A stretch of DNA of 64,000 bases from Buttiauxella sp965119215 (GTDB lineage Bacteria; Pseudomonadota; Gammaproteobacteria; Enterobacterales; Enterobacteriaceae), in the NCBI GenBank assembly GCA_965119215.1, contig CBCPKK010000009.1:1-64000 (forward strand). Reading direction: 5' to 3'. Shown piece by piece: positions 1-8,604 of the stretch. The notes beneath the pieces were generated by a model that saw only the letters and a program-made list of their open reading frames with translations, was not told the DNA's origin and did not search any database. A program made the translations under genes and the position numbers. Position 1 is the first letter of the stretch; each line of letters begins with the position of its first letter.

Positions 1-1851
1 GTCGGCGAGGATCGTGGTCAGCAACAGGTTTTTGTCCTTGGCCAGGTCGCCTGACTTCAGGTGGGCGAAGTGCCGGGTGAAGCCCGTCCATTCGTCTACC
101 TCCAGCAGCAATTCGGTGATCTTGACGTGCGGTAGGATCATCGCCGTCTGGTCGATCAGGGCCTGTGCGGTATCGGGCACCGCCGCATCGAGCGGCGTGA
201 TCTTCAGGCCCGACTCCGTGATGATGGCGTCCGGCAGCTCGTTGGCCAGCGCCATGCGGTTGACGGTGGCGAGCTGCGTTTCCAGCAGCGTCAGCCGGTC
301 ATGCAGGTACTGGTCGCAATCGGTGGCCACGGCCAGCGGCAATTCGCTGGCCTGCTTGAGGCTGGCGAATTTCGCGGGCGGCACCAGGTAGTCCTCGAAG
401 TCCTTGAACTGGCGCGAGCCTTGCACCCAGATGTCGCCGGAGCGCAGCGCGTTCTTCAGCTCCGACAGCGCGCACAGTTCGTAGTAGCGCCGGTCGATGC
501 CGGTGTCGGTCATCACCAGCTTCTGCCAGCGCGGCTTGATGAACTCGGTCGGCGCGTCGGTGGGCACCTTGCGGGCGTTGTCGCTGTTCATGCTGCGCAG
601 CACCTCGATGGCGTCGAGTACGTCCTTGGCGGCGGGCGCGGCCCGCAACTTGAGCACGTCGAGAAATTCCGGCGCGTAGCGGCGCAGCGTGGCGTAGCTC
701 TCGCCGATGCGGTGCAGGAAATCGAAGTCCTCGGGTTGCGCGAGCCGCTGCGCTTCGGTGACGCTCTCGGCGAAAGCATCCCAGGACATGACGGCCTCGA
801 TGGCGGCGAACGGATCGCGGCCCGCTTGCTTGGCCTCGATCAGCGCCTGGCCGATGCGCCCGAACAGCCGCACCTTGGCATTGATCGCCTTGCCGGATGC
901 CTGGAACTGCTGCTGATGCTTGTTCTTGGCGGCATTGAACAGCTTGCCCAGGATGCGGTCATGCAGGTCGATGATTTCGTCGGTGACGGTGGCCATGCCC
1001 TCGATGGCGAGCGCCACCAGGGTCGCGTAACGCCGCTGCGGCTCGAACTTCGCCAGGTCGGCGGGCGTCATCTGGCCGCCCTCGCGGGCGATCTTGAGCA
1101 GCCGGTTCTGGTGAACCAGCCGCTCGATGCCGGAGGGCAGGTCGAGCGCCTGCCACGCCTTGAGGCGTTCGATGTGTTCCAGCATGTGCCGCGAGTTCGG
1201 TTTGACCGGGGATTGCCGCAGCCAGGCCAGCCACGTCGTCTTGCCGTTGTCGCGGCGCTTGAGCAGATCGTCGAGGCGACGGCGATGCACGTCCGTCAGC
1301 GGCTCAGCCAAGGCGTCGTAGAGACGCCGGTTGGCGCGGGTAATCGCTTCGGCGCTCGCCCGCTCGACGGCGTTGAGGGCGGGCACAATGACCGACTGCC
1401 GCCGCAGGTGCTCGATCAAGGCTCTGGCCAGCACGATGCCCTTGTCGGTTTGCATGGCCAGCTCGGTCAGCAACTGGACAGCCTGCCGGTAGTGGCCAAT
1501 CGTGAACGGCTGGAAGCCGAACACCGTTTGCAGCTCGACCAGGTGCTCGCGTCGGGTCTGCTCACGCTGCCCGTACTCGTCCCAGCTTTCGATGCCGACC
1601 TTGAGCTGGTTGGCGACCAGTCTCAGCAATGGCGGGAACGGTGGCTCATCAGCGCCAAGGATGACGCCGGGAAAGCGCAGGTAGCAGAGCTGCACCGCGA
1701 AGCCCAGCCGATTGGCCGGGCCGCGCCGCTGCCGGATGATGGAGAGGTCGCTTTCGCTGAACGTGTAGTGACGGATCAACTCATCCTTGGTGTCCGGCAA
1801 CGCCAGCAGGCTTTCGCGCTCGGCGGCGGAGAGGATCGAACGGCGGGGCAT
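1..1851 (-). CDS. tnpA: Tn3-family transposase TnpA (Tn21 subgroup), partial
   Basis: The minus-strand frame is open from the ATG at 1851 to the window edge, giving the first 617 residues of a protein that is normally about 990 residues long. The start is well placed after an AAGGAA ribosome site and the protein begins MPRRSILSAAERESLL, the typical Tn21/Tn1721-subgroup N-terminus. Conserved blocks such as DIWVQGSRQFKDFEDYL and VDEWTGFTRHFAHLKSG are visible. The reading stops at the LLLTTILAD block, so the DDE catalytic residues lie outside the window. It would act as the cointegrate-forming transposase of an element whose left end is not visible. Codon use is much more GC-rich than the rest of the window, which marks a separate origin from transposons A and B. 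Confidence 0.93.
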   Translation of the reverse strand, partial: MPRRSILSAAERESLLALPDTKDELIRHYTFSESDLSIIRQRRGPANRLGFAVQLCYLRFPGVILGADEPPFPPLLRLVANQLKVGIESWDEYGQREQTRREHLVELQTVFGFQPFTIGHYRQAVQLLTELAMQTDKGIVLARALIEHLRRQSVIVPALNAVERASAEAITRANRRLYDALAEPLTDVHRRRLDDLLKRRDNGKTTWLAWLRQSPVKPNSRHMLEHIERLKAWQALDLPSGIERLVHQNRLLKIAREGGQMTPADLAKFEPQRRYATLVALAIEGMATVTDEIIDLHDRILGKLFNAAKNKHQQQFQASGKAINAKVRLFGRIGQALIEAKQAGRDPFAAIEAVMSWDAFAESVTEAQRLAQPEDFDFLHRIGESYATLRRYAPEFLDVLKLRAAPAAKDVLDAIEVLRSMNSDNARKVPTDAPTEFIKPRWQKLVMTDTGIDRRYYELCALSELKNALRSGDIWVQGSRQFKDFEDYLVPPAKFASLKQASELPLAVATDCDQYLHDRLTLLETQLATVNRMALANELPDAIITESGLKITPLDAAVPDTAQALIDQTAMILPHVKITELLLEVDEWTGFTRHFAHLKSGDLAKDKNLLLTTILAD

Positions 1852-1950
1852 GCGGTTTCCTTCTTCTTGAAAACGTAGGTTTGTGACAAGCCCGCCAAGG
1901 CAACCGGCGCGGCACGGGAATCAAGGCATTGCGATTCTCGAAAATAGTTC

Positions 1951-1979
1951 TTGAAATTCTATTCTTGATTGCATATCAT
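1951..1979 (+). promoter_or_regulatory. Promoter of the mntA-hepT operon, with heptamer repeats
   Basis: A TTGAAA -35 (1951-1956) and TATCAT -10 (1974-1979) are separated by 17 bases, about 30 bases before the mntA start. Three similar heptamers, TTCTCGA (1935-1941), TTCTTGA (1948-1954) and TTCTTGA (1963-1969), are spaced 13-15 bases apart across the -35 region. They could be operator repeats for autoregulation; that role is inference. Confidence 0.55.
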
Positions 1980-2009
1980 CTCAACGAGTTTCGATAAGAA
2001 AGGATGCCC

Positions 2010-2300
2010 ATGCGACCGTCTGTTGTGCTTGACATGAAGCGAAGCGCAGTGCGTGAAGCGGTAGGCCGCTTTCGCGCCGCGAACCCGCGCGTCTTCGGCT
2101 CGGTGCTGCATGGCACCGACCGGGATGGCAGCGACCTCGACCTGTTGGTCGATGCGCTGCCCGGTGCCACGTTGTTGGACTTGGGCGATTTGGAAGAAGA
2201 ACTGAAATCGCTGCTCGGCGTTGACGTCGATCTGCTGACTCCCGGCGACCTGCCGCCGAAGTTCCGGGCCAAGGTGCTCGCGGAGGCGCAACCGATATGA
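2010..2300 (+). CDS. mntA: MntA-type nucleotidyltransferase antitoxin
   Basis: A 96-residue minimal nucleotidyltransferase. The GSX10DXD signature is exact: G30-S31, ten residues, then D42-L-D44, and a third acidic strand VDVDLL follows. In the characterised family, MntA transfers AMP to the Tyr of its HEPN partner and neutralises it. I prefer the ATG at 2010 to the one at 2004, because 2004 lies directly on the AAGGA ribosome site while 2010 is 6 bases away. The stop overlaps the next start (ATGA at 2297-2300), so translation is probably coupled. HEPN/MNT pairs are known passengers of Tn3-family transposons, placed beside tnpA as here. Confidence 0.88.
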   Translation: MRPSVVLDMKRSAVREAVGRFRAANPRVFGSVLHGTDRDGSDLDLLVDALPGATLLDLGDLEEELKSLLGVDVDLLTPGDLPPKFRAKVLAEAQPI

Positions 2301-2698
2301 GCGAGAACCGCCTGCCCGATTACCTCGACCACATTCAGCAGGCCGCAACCGATGCGCGCAGCTTCGTGGAAGGGATGGCCAAGGACGACTTCTTGGCCGA
2401 CAAGCGCACCCAGCAGGCCGTCATCATGAGCCTGATCGTCATCGGCGAGGCGGCCACAAAGGTGATGGATGGCTACGTCGAGTTCACCCAGGCGCATGCC
2501 GACGTGCCGTGGCGCAGCATGCGCAATATGCGTAATCGCATGGCTCACGGCTATTTCGACATCAACCTCGATGTGGTGTGGGAGACGGTACAGGAATGGC
2601 TGCCGGCGTTGCTCCAGCAATTGCCCGCCGTGCGTCAGGATGCCGACGATGAAGACCGTAACGACAACTGTGAAAGAGGGATCTCCGATGACTGTTGA
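2297..2698 (+). CDS. hepT: HepT-type HEPN toxin (DUF86 family)
   Basis: A 133-residue HEPN protein. It carries the RX4HXY motif RNRMAHGY, with R79, H84 and Y86. In the family the Arg and His form the RNase site and the Tyr is the residue AMPylated by MntA. Conserved surrounding segments such as QQAVIMSLIVIGEAATKVMD are typical of DUF86 proteins. It overlaps mntA by 4 bases. The C-terminus after about residue 113 (QLPAVRQDADDEDRNDN) is acidic and longer than usual, and it overlaps the start of the cupin gene by 11 bases, which may reflect a fusion of sequences at this junction. Toxicity itself is not shown by the sequence. Confidence 0.87.
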   Translation: MSENRLPDYLDHIQQAATDARSFVEGMAKDDFLADKRTQQAVIMSLIVIGEAATKVMDGYVEFTQAHADVPWRSMRNMRNRMAHGYFDINLDVVWETVQEWLPALLQQLPAVRQDADDEDRNDNCERGISDDC

Positions 2699-3044
2699 AT
2701 CGAGAATATTTTCTGTAGCCGAGTATGTTCAGCCGTCCGAAGGCGAGCCTATTCGTTCCGTTGTGCTTGAAACCCGAGACTCAATTATCGTGGTTTGGCA
2801 TGTCCATCCCGGGCAGGAAATTGCGGCTCACATTCATCCTCACGGCCAAGACACGTGGACTGTTTTGTCGGGAATGGCTGATTACTTTCAGGGCAATGGG
2901 ATTGTTCGTGCCCTCAGGGAAGGTGAGATAGCCGTGGCAAGACCGGGCCAAGTGCACGGGGCGCGAAATACAGGTACCGAGCCATTTGTGTTAGTCTCGG
3001 TTGTGGCATCAGCCAATGCCGGTTTCGTATTGGCTGAGCGATAG
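2688..3044 (+). CDS. Small single-domain cupin protein
   Basis: A 118-residue protein with one cupin barrel. The first metal-binding motif is visible as HVHPGQEIAAHIHPHGQDTW around residues 37-56 and the second around the PGQVHGARN segment. No signal peptide is seen, so it is probably cytoplasmic. The ATG at 2688 has an AAGAGGG ribosome site 7 bases upstream and overlaps the end of hepT, so it is likely co-transcribed with the toxin-antitoxin pair. Its substrate is unknown. Cupins of this size often bind small ligands or divalent metals. It may be a passenger of the same Tn3-type element. Confidence 0.8.
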   Translation: MTVESRIFSVAEYVQPSEGEPIRSVVLETRDSIIVVWHVHPGQEIAAHIHPHGQDTWTVLSGMADYFQGNGIVRALREGEIAVARPGQVHGARNTGTEPFVLVSVVASANAGFVLAER

Positions 3045-3298
3045 AGCCCAATCTCTGGAGTTGGTCCAATGAGCGGTCGGGGAGATAGGTAACAGACATG
3101 CAGCGGACACGGCTGCTAAACCAGGTCGCAAACCTCCTTGCGTCGCAGCGTGCCGCAAGCGACGCGATCAATCGAATGGGGTCGGCATGAGACTGAACAC
3201 CATCCAGTTCCCGACCGCGTAGCCGCCTGTCCTGCCGATCAGGTCTTGACCATCGACGCCTGGGATCAGTCCTGAATGTTCTTGGAGACCACTACGTT
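3045..3298. other. Short region without a convincing gene
   Basis: Between the cupin gene and the truncated ORF only very short frames exist, for example a 30-codon frame from the ATG at 3098. No promoter, terminator or repeat was recognised. The base composition is GC-rich, like the flanking transposon remnant. Confidence 0.4.
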
Positions 3299-3448
3299 AT
3301 GAGCCGCAGCCGCCGCAAAACACCCATCGTCGGGCACACGACCTGCGGCAGCGAGCGCGAGGACAAGAAGCTCTGGCATCAGCGCTGGCGCACCCGTGAG
3401 CGCACGGCGCTGACCAGCGCGTCGCCCGAAGCCCTGAGCGCCCATCTG
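3299..3448 (+). pseudogene. Truncated small ORF cut by the left end of transposon A
   Basis: The frame starts MSRSRRKTPIVGHTTCGSER, a start shared by a family of small arginine-rich hypothetical proteins as far as I recall them. About 50 codons are original. The reading then enters the left inverted repeat of transposon A at 3449 and ends in the repeat sequence. The 3' part is not found on the far side of the transposon (11074 onward), so it has been lost rather than simply interrupted. Function unknown. Confidence 0.6.
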
Positions 3449-3486
3449 GGGCTCCGTTTGGGAAACGGAAAATATTGTACGTTAAG
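3449..3486 (+). repeat. Left inverted repeat of transposon A
   Basis: A 38-bp Tn3-type terminal repeat beginning GGGCTCCGTTTGGGAAACGG and ending ACGTTAAG. It matches the right end at 11036-11073 apart from a few bases near the tip and one internal base. It overlaps the last codons of tnpA. Confidence 0.85.
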
Positions 3487-6469
3487 ATAATTTTTTGTAC
3501 TGACTGACATCAACTGGCCGCAAAGGACGATACTTCCCTTCAGTCAGTTTTTTATTGTTTCGCCAGATATAGTTTCCCGTCAGATTAATGTGCTCCCAGC
3601 CCAGCGGAGACAAGTGTGACAGCAACTGATCATTGATATGTATCCCTTTCTTTTTCAGCAGATTAATGGCGTTTTCTATATATACGGTATTCCACAATGT
3701 GATCGCTGCGGTGATCAGCGTAAGCCCACTGGCGCGGTAACTCTGGTTTTCCAGACCACGATCCCTTATTTCCCCCAGACGATGCATGAAAACGGCTCTG
3801 GCAAGCGCATTCCGGGCTTCTCCTTTGTTCAGACCTGCCTGAACTCTGCGACGCAGTGCAGGATCGCGAAACCAGTCCAGCATAAACAGTGTTCGCTCAA
3901 TGCGACCTATTTCCCTCAGCGCCTTAGCAAGCCCATTCTGTTTCGGATAACTGGCCAGTTTTTTCAGCATCAGAGAGGCTGTCACTGTTCCCTGCTTTAT
4001 TGAGGTCGCCAGCCTCAGAATTTCATTCCAGTGTGTTTCTATCTCTTTGATATTCAGTGGTGTTGTGGAAATAATTGATTGTAGTGCGGGGTATTCATTA
4101 GCTTTCCCCCGTATAAACAACCGCTTATCGTGAAGATCCCGGATCCTTGGTGCAAAAGCGAATCCCAACAAATGCATCAGCGCAAAAACATGCTCCGTGA
4201 AACCTGCCGTATCGGTGTAATGCTCCGTTATTTCAAGATCACTTTCGTGATAAAGAAGGCCATCAAGTACGTGGGTGGAGTCACGAACACGGCTGATCAC
4301 TTTGGTATAAAACGGGCTGTACTGATCAGAAATGTGCGTATAAAACTGAACTCCCGGTTCCTGACCGTACTTCAGGTTGACCTGACCCGCATAGCGGCCA
4401 TGGCTGCCAACCCGAAAATTCTGGCCGTCAGAAGATGAGGTTGAACCGTCTCCCCATAATGCAGCCAGCGGACGCGATTTCTGGGCATTAACCAGCTCAG
4501 ACAGGGCGGCAGCGTAGGTTTCATCGCGGATATACCATGCCTGCATGTTTTCCAGCGAAGCTCGAGTGGTTCCCGGACAAGACTCAGCCATTTTGGTCAG
4601 CCCCAAATTAATGCCGTCCGCCAGGATGGTGGTGAGCAGCAAACGGTTATCCTGTGGTCGGGTGAGTGGATTCTTCAGATGGGTAAAATGTCGCGTGAAG
4701 ACAGTCCATCGTTCAACTTCATCCAGTATTTCTGTAATTTTTGGGTGCGGCAACATGTTGTAAATCAGGTCAGCCAGGGGTGAGATTGTGGAAGGAACGC
4801 TGTTATCCAGTGGCGTGATCTTTACACCTTTATCTGTAATGTCCACATCAGGAAGTTCTCCGGTGACCGCCATTGCGTTAACTTCCTCCAGCCGGGAAGC
4901 CAGCAGCGTTAGCCTGACCTTAAGGTAAGCTCTGCATTCAGTTTCGACAGGTACATTTAACTTATTATTATTTAATAGTTTTTCGAAATCGCTGCGTGGC
5001 ATAAGATAGTCATCAAAATTCTTGTAGCGTCGGGAGCCCTGAACCCAGATATCACCGGCCCGCAGAGCTCCCTTCAGCTCATTCATGGCGCAAATTTCAT
5101 AGTATTGCCGGTCAATGCCTGCGGGGGTGATCACCATCTTTTTCCAGCTCTCAGGGATGAAATCCAGCGGAGCCGATGAAGGAACCTTTCGTAGCTGTTT
5201 ACGGTACATCTCACGGATAGTATCAAGGGCATCATTAAGCGGTAAGGCGGCCGGAGTGGCCCTCAGTTGCAGGGCCGATAACAACCGGGAAGAATATTTG
5301 CGCAGCGTGCTGAATTTTTCGGTAACAAGATGAAGCGGTTCGAAATTATCTTTGCGAGCAAGAAGTCGGGTTTCCTCCAGGCTGGAGGCAAAATCTTCCC
5401 ACGGTAATATCCGTTCAACAGCAGACAGAGGATCTTCGCCTGCGTTGCGTGCATCCAGAATAGCCTGTCCAACGGAAACATACTGACGTAATTTCTGCTG
5501 TATCAGCTTGCCTGTTTTCTGAAGGCGTTCGGCCTGCTGACGTTTTGCCCGACTGAACATACTGCCCAGTATACGTTCATGCAGTTCTATAATTTCATCA
5601 ATGATTGTGGCTCTTGCCTCAGTCAGTACACAGACCATCGTTGCATACCGACGTGCAGGGGCAAAATCAGCCAGATCACGGCTGCTCATTTTGCGGCCTT
5701 CACGCGCGAGTTTCAGCAACCGATTCTGGTGAACAGTTCTCTCCACGCCTTCCGGTAGCGCCAGAGCTTCAATGGCGTTAAGGCGATCTATATGTTGCAG
5801 CACATTCTTTCCATTGATCTTTCCCGGAGGCTGAAGCAACCACGTCAAACGGGAGATTTGTTTGTCAGTTGTCACCAGTAGCGCATCAAGCACTGATTTA
5901 TGCGTGATGCCAAGATGCGCATTCAATGTGGTGTAAACTGCTTTATCACCCAGTGTCATTGCTTCAGCACAGGTACGTTCCACAACATCAATACCAGGAA
6001 TAATAATTCGCTGTTGATGCAGATGCTTCAGTAATTCCTCGGCGATAAGTATGCCCCGATCGGTCCTGGTAGACAGAGGGAGTAGATGCTGGATGCATTC
6101 TTTCTGAAGTGCCCCATTAAAGGCCTTCAGCTCCAGATACCGATACAGTTCCCCCAGGTGCTCGCGCCGGGTGGTACCACGGCCGGAAATATATTCCTGC
6201 CAGAGCTCTGCTGAAAGTTTAAGTCGGGCACCGATGATTTTGAGTAATTCTGCGGGTGGGGATGATTTTTTATCCGGGGCAAAGCCGACATTTTTCAGAT
6301 AACAGAGAAGAACGGCAAAACCAAATCGGCTTGCAGGTTTACGGTGGGCATTAATAAATGCCAGATCCTGCTCACTGAAATATGCCATTCGGGTCAGCGT
6401 TAACTCATCGTCCGGTAATGCCAGTAATGATTCTCTTTCCGACAGAGAAAGAATCTGCCTCCTTGCCAT
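3482..6469 (-). CDS. tnpA: Tn3-family transposase TnpA of transposon A
   Basis: A 995-residue full-length Tn3-family transposase. Candidate catalytic residues are D681 in SSSDGQNF, D753 in HYTDTAGFTEHVFAL and E884 in NKGEARNALARAVF, in line with the DDE spacing of the family. The start at 6469 follows an AGGGAAA ribosome site. It shares long, almost identical C-terminal stretches with the transposase of transposon B (19111-22095), while the N-terminal halves have diverged more. It is divergent from tnpR, with a res-type spacer between them. Confidence 0.96.
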   Translation of the reverse strand: MARRQILSLSERESLLALPDDELTLTRMAYFSEQDLAFINAHRKPASRFGFAVLLCYLKNVGFAPDKKSSPPAELLKIIGARLKLSAELWQEYISGRGTTRREHLGELYRYLELKAFNGALQKECIQHLLPLSTRTDRGILIAEELLKHLHQQRIIIPGIDVVERTCAEAMTLGDKAVYTTLNAHLGITHKSVLDALLVTTDKQISRLTWLLQPPGKINGKNVLQHIDRLNAIEALALPEGVERTVHQNRLLKLAREGRKMSSRDLADFAPARRYATMVCVLTEARATIIDEIIELHERILGSMFSRAKRQQAERLQKTGKLIQQKLRQYVSVGQAILDARNAGEDPLSAVERILPWEDFASSLEETRLLARKDNFEPLHLVTEKFSTLRKYSSRLLSALQLRATPAALPLNDALDTIREMYRKQLRKVPSSAPLDFIPESWKKMVITPAGIDRQYYEICAMNELKGALRAGDIWVQGSRRYKNFDDYLMPRSDFEKLLNNNKLNVPVETECRAYLKVRLTLLASRLEEVNAMAVTGELPDVDITDKGVKITPLDNSVPSTISPLADLIYNMLPHPKITEILDEVERWTVFTRHFTHLKNPLTRPQDNRLLLTTILADGINLGLTKMAESCPGTTRASLENMQAWYIRDETYAAALSELVNAQKSRPLAALWGDGSTSSSDGQNFRVGSHGRYAGQVNLKYGQEPGVQFYTHISDQYSPFYTKVISRVRDSTHVLDGLLYHESDLEITEHYTDTAGFTEHVFALMHLLGFAFAPRIRDLHDKRLFIRGKANEYPALQSIISTTPLNIKEIETHWNEILRLATSIKQGTVTASLMLKKLASYPKQNGLAKALREIGRIERTLFMLDWFRDPALRRRVQAGLNKGEARNALARAVFMHRLGEIRDRGLENQSYRASGLTLITAAITLWNTVYIENAINLLKKKGIHINDQLLSHLSPLGWEHINLTGNYIWRNNKKLTEGKYRPLRPVDVSQYKKLS

Positions 6470-6636
6470 ATAGTTTCCCTCATAAATTATTCGATGCGGT
6501 ATTTTTAACGAAAATGGTTATCGCATAAGGGTACACCCTGACGCCATAATCAAAACGTGACGGTACGCCATTAATGACATAACCTATATGCGATAGAATA
6601 AATGCAATAACTTAAATGCTATAATGCGGTGAAAAA
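6470..6636. promoter_or_regulatory. Putative res site between tnpA and tnpR of transposon A
   Basis: This 167-bp AT-rich spacer separates divergent tnpA and tnpR, which is where res lies in this family. It holds imperfect dyads, including TTATCGCATAA (6518-6528) and its near-inverse TATGCGATAG (6587-6596). Both genes' promoters must also be here. Exact resolvase subsites cannot be assigned by eye. Confidence 0.6.
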
Positions 6637-7278
6637 ATGTTCATCAGAGCTTATTTGAGAGCGTCGACGGAAGATCAGTTTGCGGATCGGGCAAAAGACA
6701 TGCTGGAGCAGTTCGTTCAGGAAAGAGGGTATAAAATAGCCAGCTACTACCGGGAGAACATCAGTGGTACAAAACTGGACCGCCCGGAACTGGGACGACT
6801 GCTAATGGACAGTCACCATAATGATATTTTACTGGTCGAGCAGATAGACCGTCTGACTCGCCTGAGCAACAGCGACTGGATGACGCTGAAAAAGCAAATT
6901 GAGCAACACGAGTTGCGGATTGTCAGTCTGGATGTCCCCACGTCATGGCAGGCTCTGTCAGATAAAGACCCTACACAGGCTGACCCGATAACCCGCGCTG
7001 TCATTACGGCTATCAACAATATGTTGATCGACCTGATGGCCGCAATGTCACATAAGGACTGGTTGAGTCGCCGCCAGCGACAGCAACAGGGAATTAAACG
7101 CGCTCATTCTCTGGGTAAATACCGGGGCAAGCAGGCCGATCACGAACGACATCAAAAGGTATTGTACTACCGACAGGTTAAGAAACTCAGTATACGGGAG
7201 ACAGCAGAAGCTACCGGCTATAGTTCTTCTCAGGTTTGTCGGATACAGGCACTTAACAAAATATCCGGTACTGATTAA
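6637..7278 (+). CDS. tnpR: Serine resolvase TnpR of transposon A
   Basis: A 213-residue small serine recombinase that would resolve transposition cointegrates at res. The catalytic serine is S10 in YLRASTEDQ, and the active-site arginines sit in the EQIDRLTRLS segment. A C-terminal helix-turn-helix follows (KKLSIRETAEATGYSSSQVCRI). Length and layout are normal for the family. It is divergent from tnpA, and its reading direction leads into the metal-resistance cargo. Confidence 0.93.
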   Translation: MFIRAYLRASTEDQFADRAKDMLEQFVQERGYKIASYYRENISGTKLDRPELGRLLMDSHHNDILLVEQIDRLTRLSNSDWMTLKKQIEQHELRIVSLDVPTSWQALSDKDPTQADPITRAVITAINNMLIDLMAAMSHKDWLSRRQRQQQGIKRAHSLGKYRGKQADHERHQKVLYYRQVKKLSIRETAEATGYSSSQVCRIQALNKISGTD

Positions 7279-7425
7279 ATCTGGCTGCTCAGATGTCTTC
7301 TGCGCCAGAGATGAAATGACAGCGAATAATTCTTCTTTCATCTTACCGGGACGACCAGAAGACCTGAAAATTTCCATTGCTATGCAACCAGCAGGCAGTT
7401 TAGATTAGCGCCGAAAGTTACTTTT

Positions 7426-7809
7426 ATGGCAAAGGTGTCGTTAGCGGTGTTTGTGAAATCTGCGTTTATCTCCAGAGCTGTGCTGTTTGTTGTGGCCTTT
7501 GCCATGATGAGCGCTTTGCTGCTGGCAAAACCGCAGTCCTCTCAGATGTCATCGATGCAGACCACCGAAGCACATCAGCACGATAATGATGCTTCCCCTG
7601 ATGAGCACAACACGCTCTTATTTCATTCCCACGGCAATGTGCATCACCTGAATGCCGATCATTCTCATGACATCAATAAGCTTTTTGCACTGACGGAATT
7701 CTATGTCTGGCAGGGCAAAAACAGAGCTGTGTATGGTCATGGAAGTCCCCGTCATTATTTCGTTTCCCTGTCTACTCCTGAGCGTCCCCCAAGGTCCGGG
7801 CTTGTCTGA
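7426..7809 (+). CDS. Small His-rich membrane-anchored protein of the metal cargo
   Basis: A 127-residue protein with one N-terminal hydrophobic segment (about residues 10-34), then a His/Asp-rich stretch (about 49-80) with clusters such as AHQHDNDASPDEH and HSHGNVHHLNADHSHD. The His content and the neighbouring nickel/cobalt genes suggest a periplasmic metal-binding role, which is inference. I do not recognise a named family. It is the first gene of the cargo. No strong ribosome site is visible, and a GAAAGTTACTTTT palindrome lies immediately before its ATG. Confidence 0.65.
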   Translation: MAKVSLAVFVKSAFISRAVLFVVAFAMMSALLLAKPQSSQMSSMQTTEAHQHDNDASPDEHNTLLFHSHGNVHHLNADHSHDINKLFALTEFYVWQGKNRAVYGHGSPRHYFVSLSTPERPPRSGLV

Positions 7810-7853
7810 TTCCTGCTGTTAAAGCGTTATTATTCATAGCTTAAGGATTTTTT

Positions 7854-8591
7854 ATGTTCACGAACCTTGCATTACGTGGCGGGGTGTATGACGGCCTTTT
7901 TTCCGCCAGAATGCGCTCTGCCTGTCTGTTTTTTGTACTTTTATTGCTTTTCTACAGCCAGGGTGCATCTGCACACGGCGTAGCCGAAGGCGACAAAGGG
8001 TACATTCAGGAAATTACCGGGATAAACATCCTCCCGTTTATCTACCTTGGTGCAAAGCACATGGTGACCGGTTACGATCACCTGCTGTTTCTGTTCGGGG
8101 TGATTTTCTTTCTCTACAAAATGCGCGACATCGGTTTGTACGTCAGCCTGTTTGCCATTGGTCACTCCAGCACGCTGCTGATTGGCGTTTTCTTTGATAT
8201 CAGCGTCAGCGCGTATCTCATTGATGCCATCATCGGTCTGTCGGTGGTCTATAAGGCGCTCGATAATCTTGGGGCGTTCCAGCGCTGGTTTGGTTTCCAG
8301 CCGGATATCAGACTGGCAACGCTCATCTTTGGTTTCTTCCACGGCTTTGGTCTGGCGACGAAAATAAAGGAATTCGAGATCTCCCCTGATGGCCTGTTCG
8401 TTAATCTGATCGCGTTCAATGTGGGGGTGGAGATAGGCCAGTTACTGGCTCTCAGCGCTATTCTGATCGTGATGAGTTACTGGCGTCAGACCGCGAGCTT
8501 TTTCCGTCATGCCTACACCGCTAACGTTGTGATGATGAGCGCCGGTTTCCTGCTGATGAGCTACCAGCTTTGTGGCTATATCCTTGCCTGA
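7854..8591 (+). CDS. HupE/UreJ-like membrane protein
   Basis: A 245-residue membrane protein with an N-terminal hydrophobic leader (about residues 22-42) and several transmembrane segments. The HMVTGYDHLLFLFGVIFFL block and later GHSSTLLIG and FGFFHGFGLATKI blocks are typical of HupE/UreJ_2 proteins, which are linked to nickel or cobalt movement. A TTAAGGATTTTTT leader precedes the ATG. It lies 13 bases before the next gene. Its role in the nickel/cobalt cargo is inferred from family and context. Confidence 0.8.
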   Translation: MFTNLALRGGVYDGLFSARMRSACLFFVLLLLFYSQGASAHGVAEGDKGYIQEITGINILPFIYLGAKHMVTGYDHLLFLFGVIFFLYKMRDIGLYVSLFAIGHSSTLLIGVFFDISVSAYLIDAIIGLSVVYKALDNLGAFQRWFGFQPDIRLATLIFGFFHGFGLATKIKEFEISPDGLFVNLIAFNVGVEIGQLLALSAILIVMSYWRQTASFFRHAYTANVVMMSAGFLLMSYQLCGYILA

Positions 8592-8604
8592 GAGAGAATG
8601 AATT

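Noticed and set aside
301..1878. A 525-codon plus-strand frame over the first transposase
   Set aside because: It is the shadow of the GC-rich minus-strand tnpA; the transposase reading has the family motifs, this one has none.
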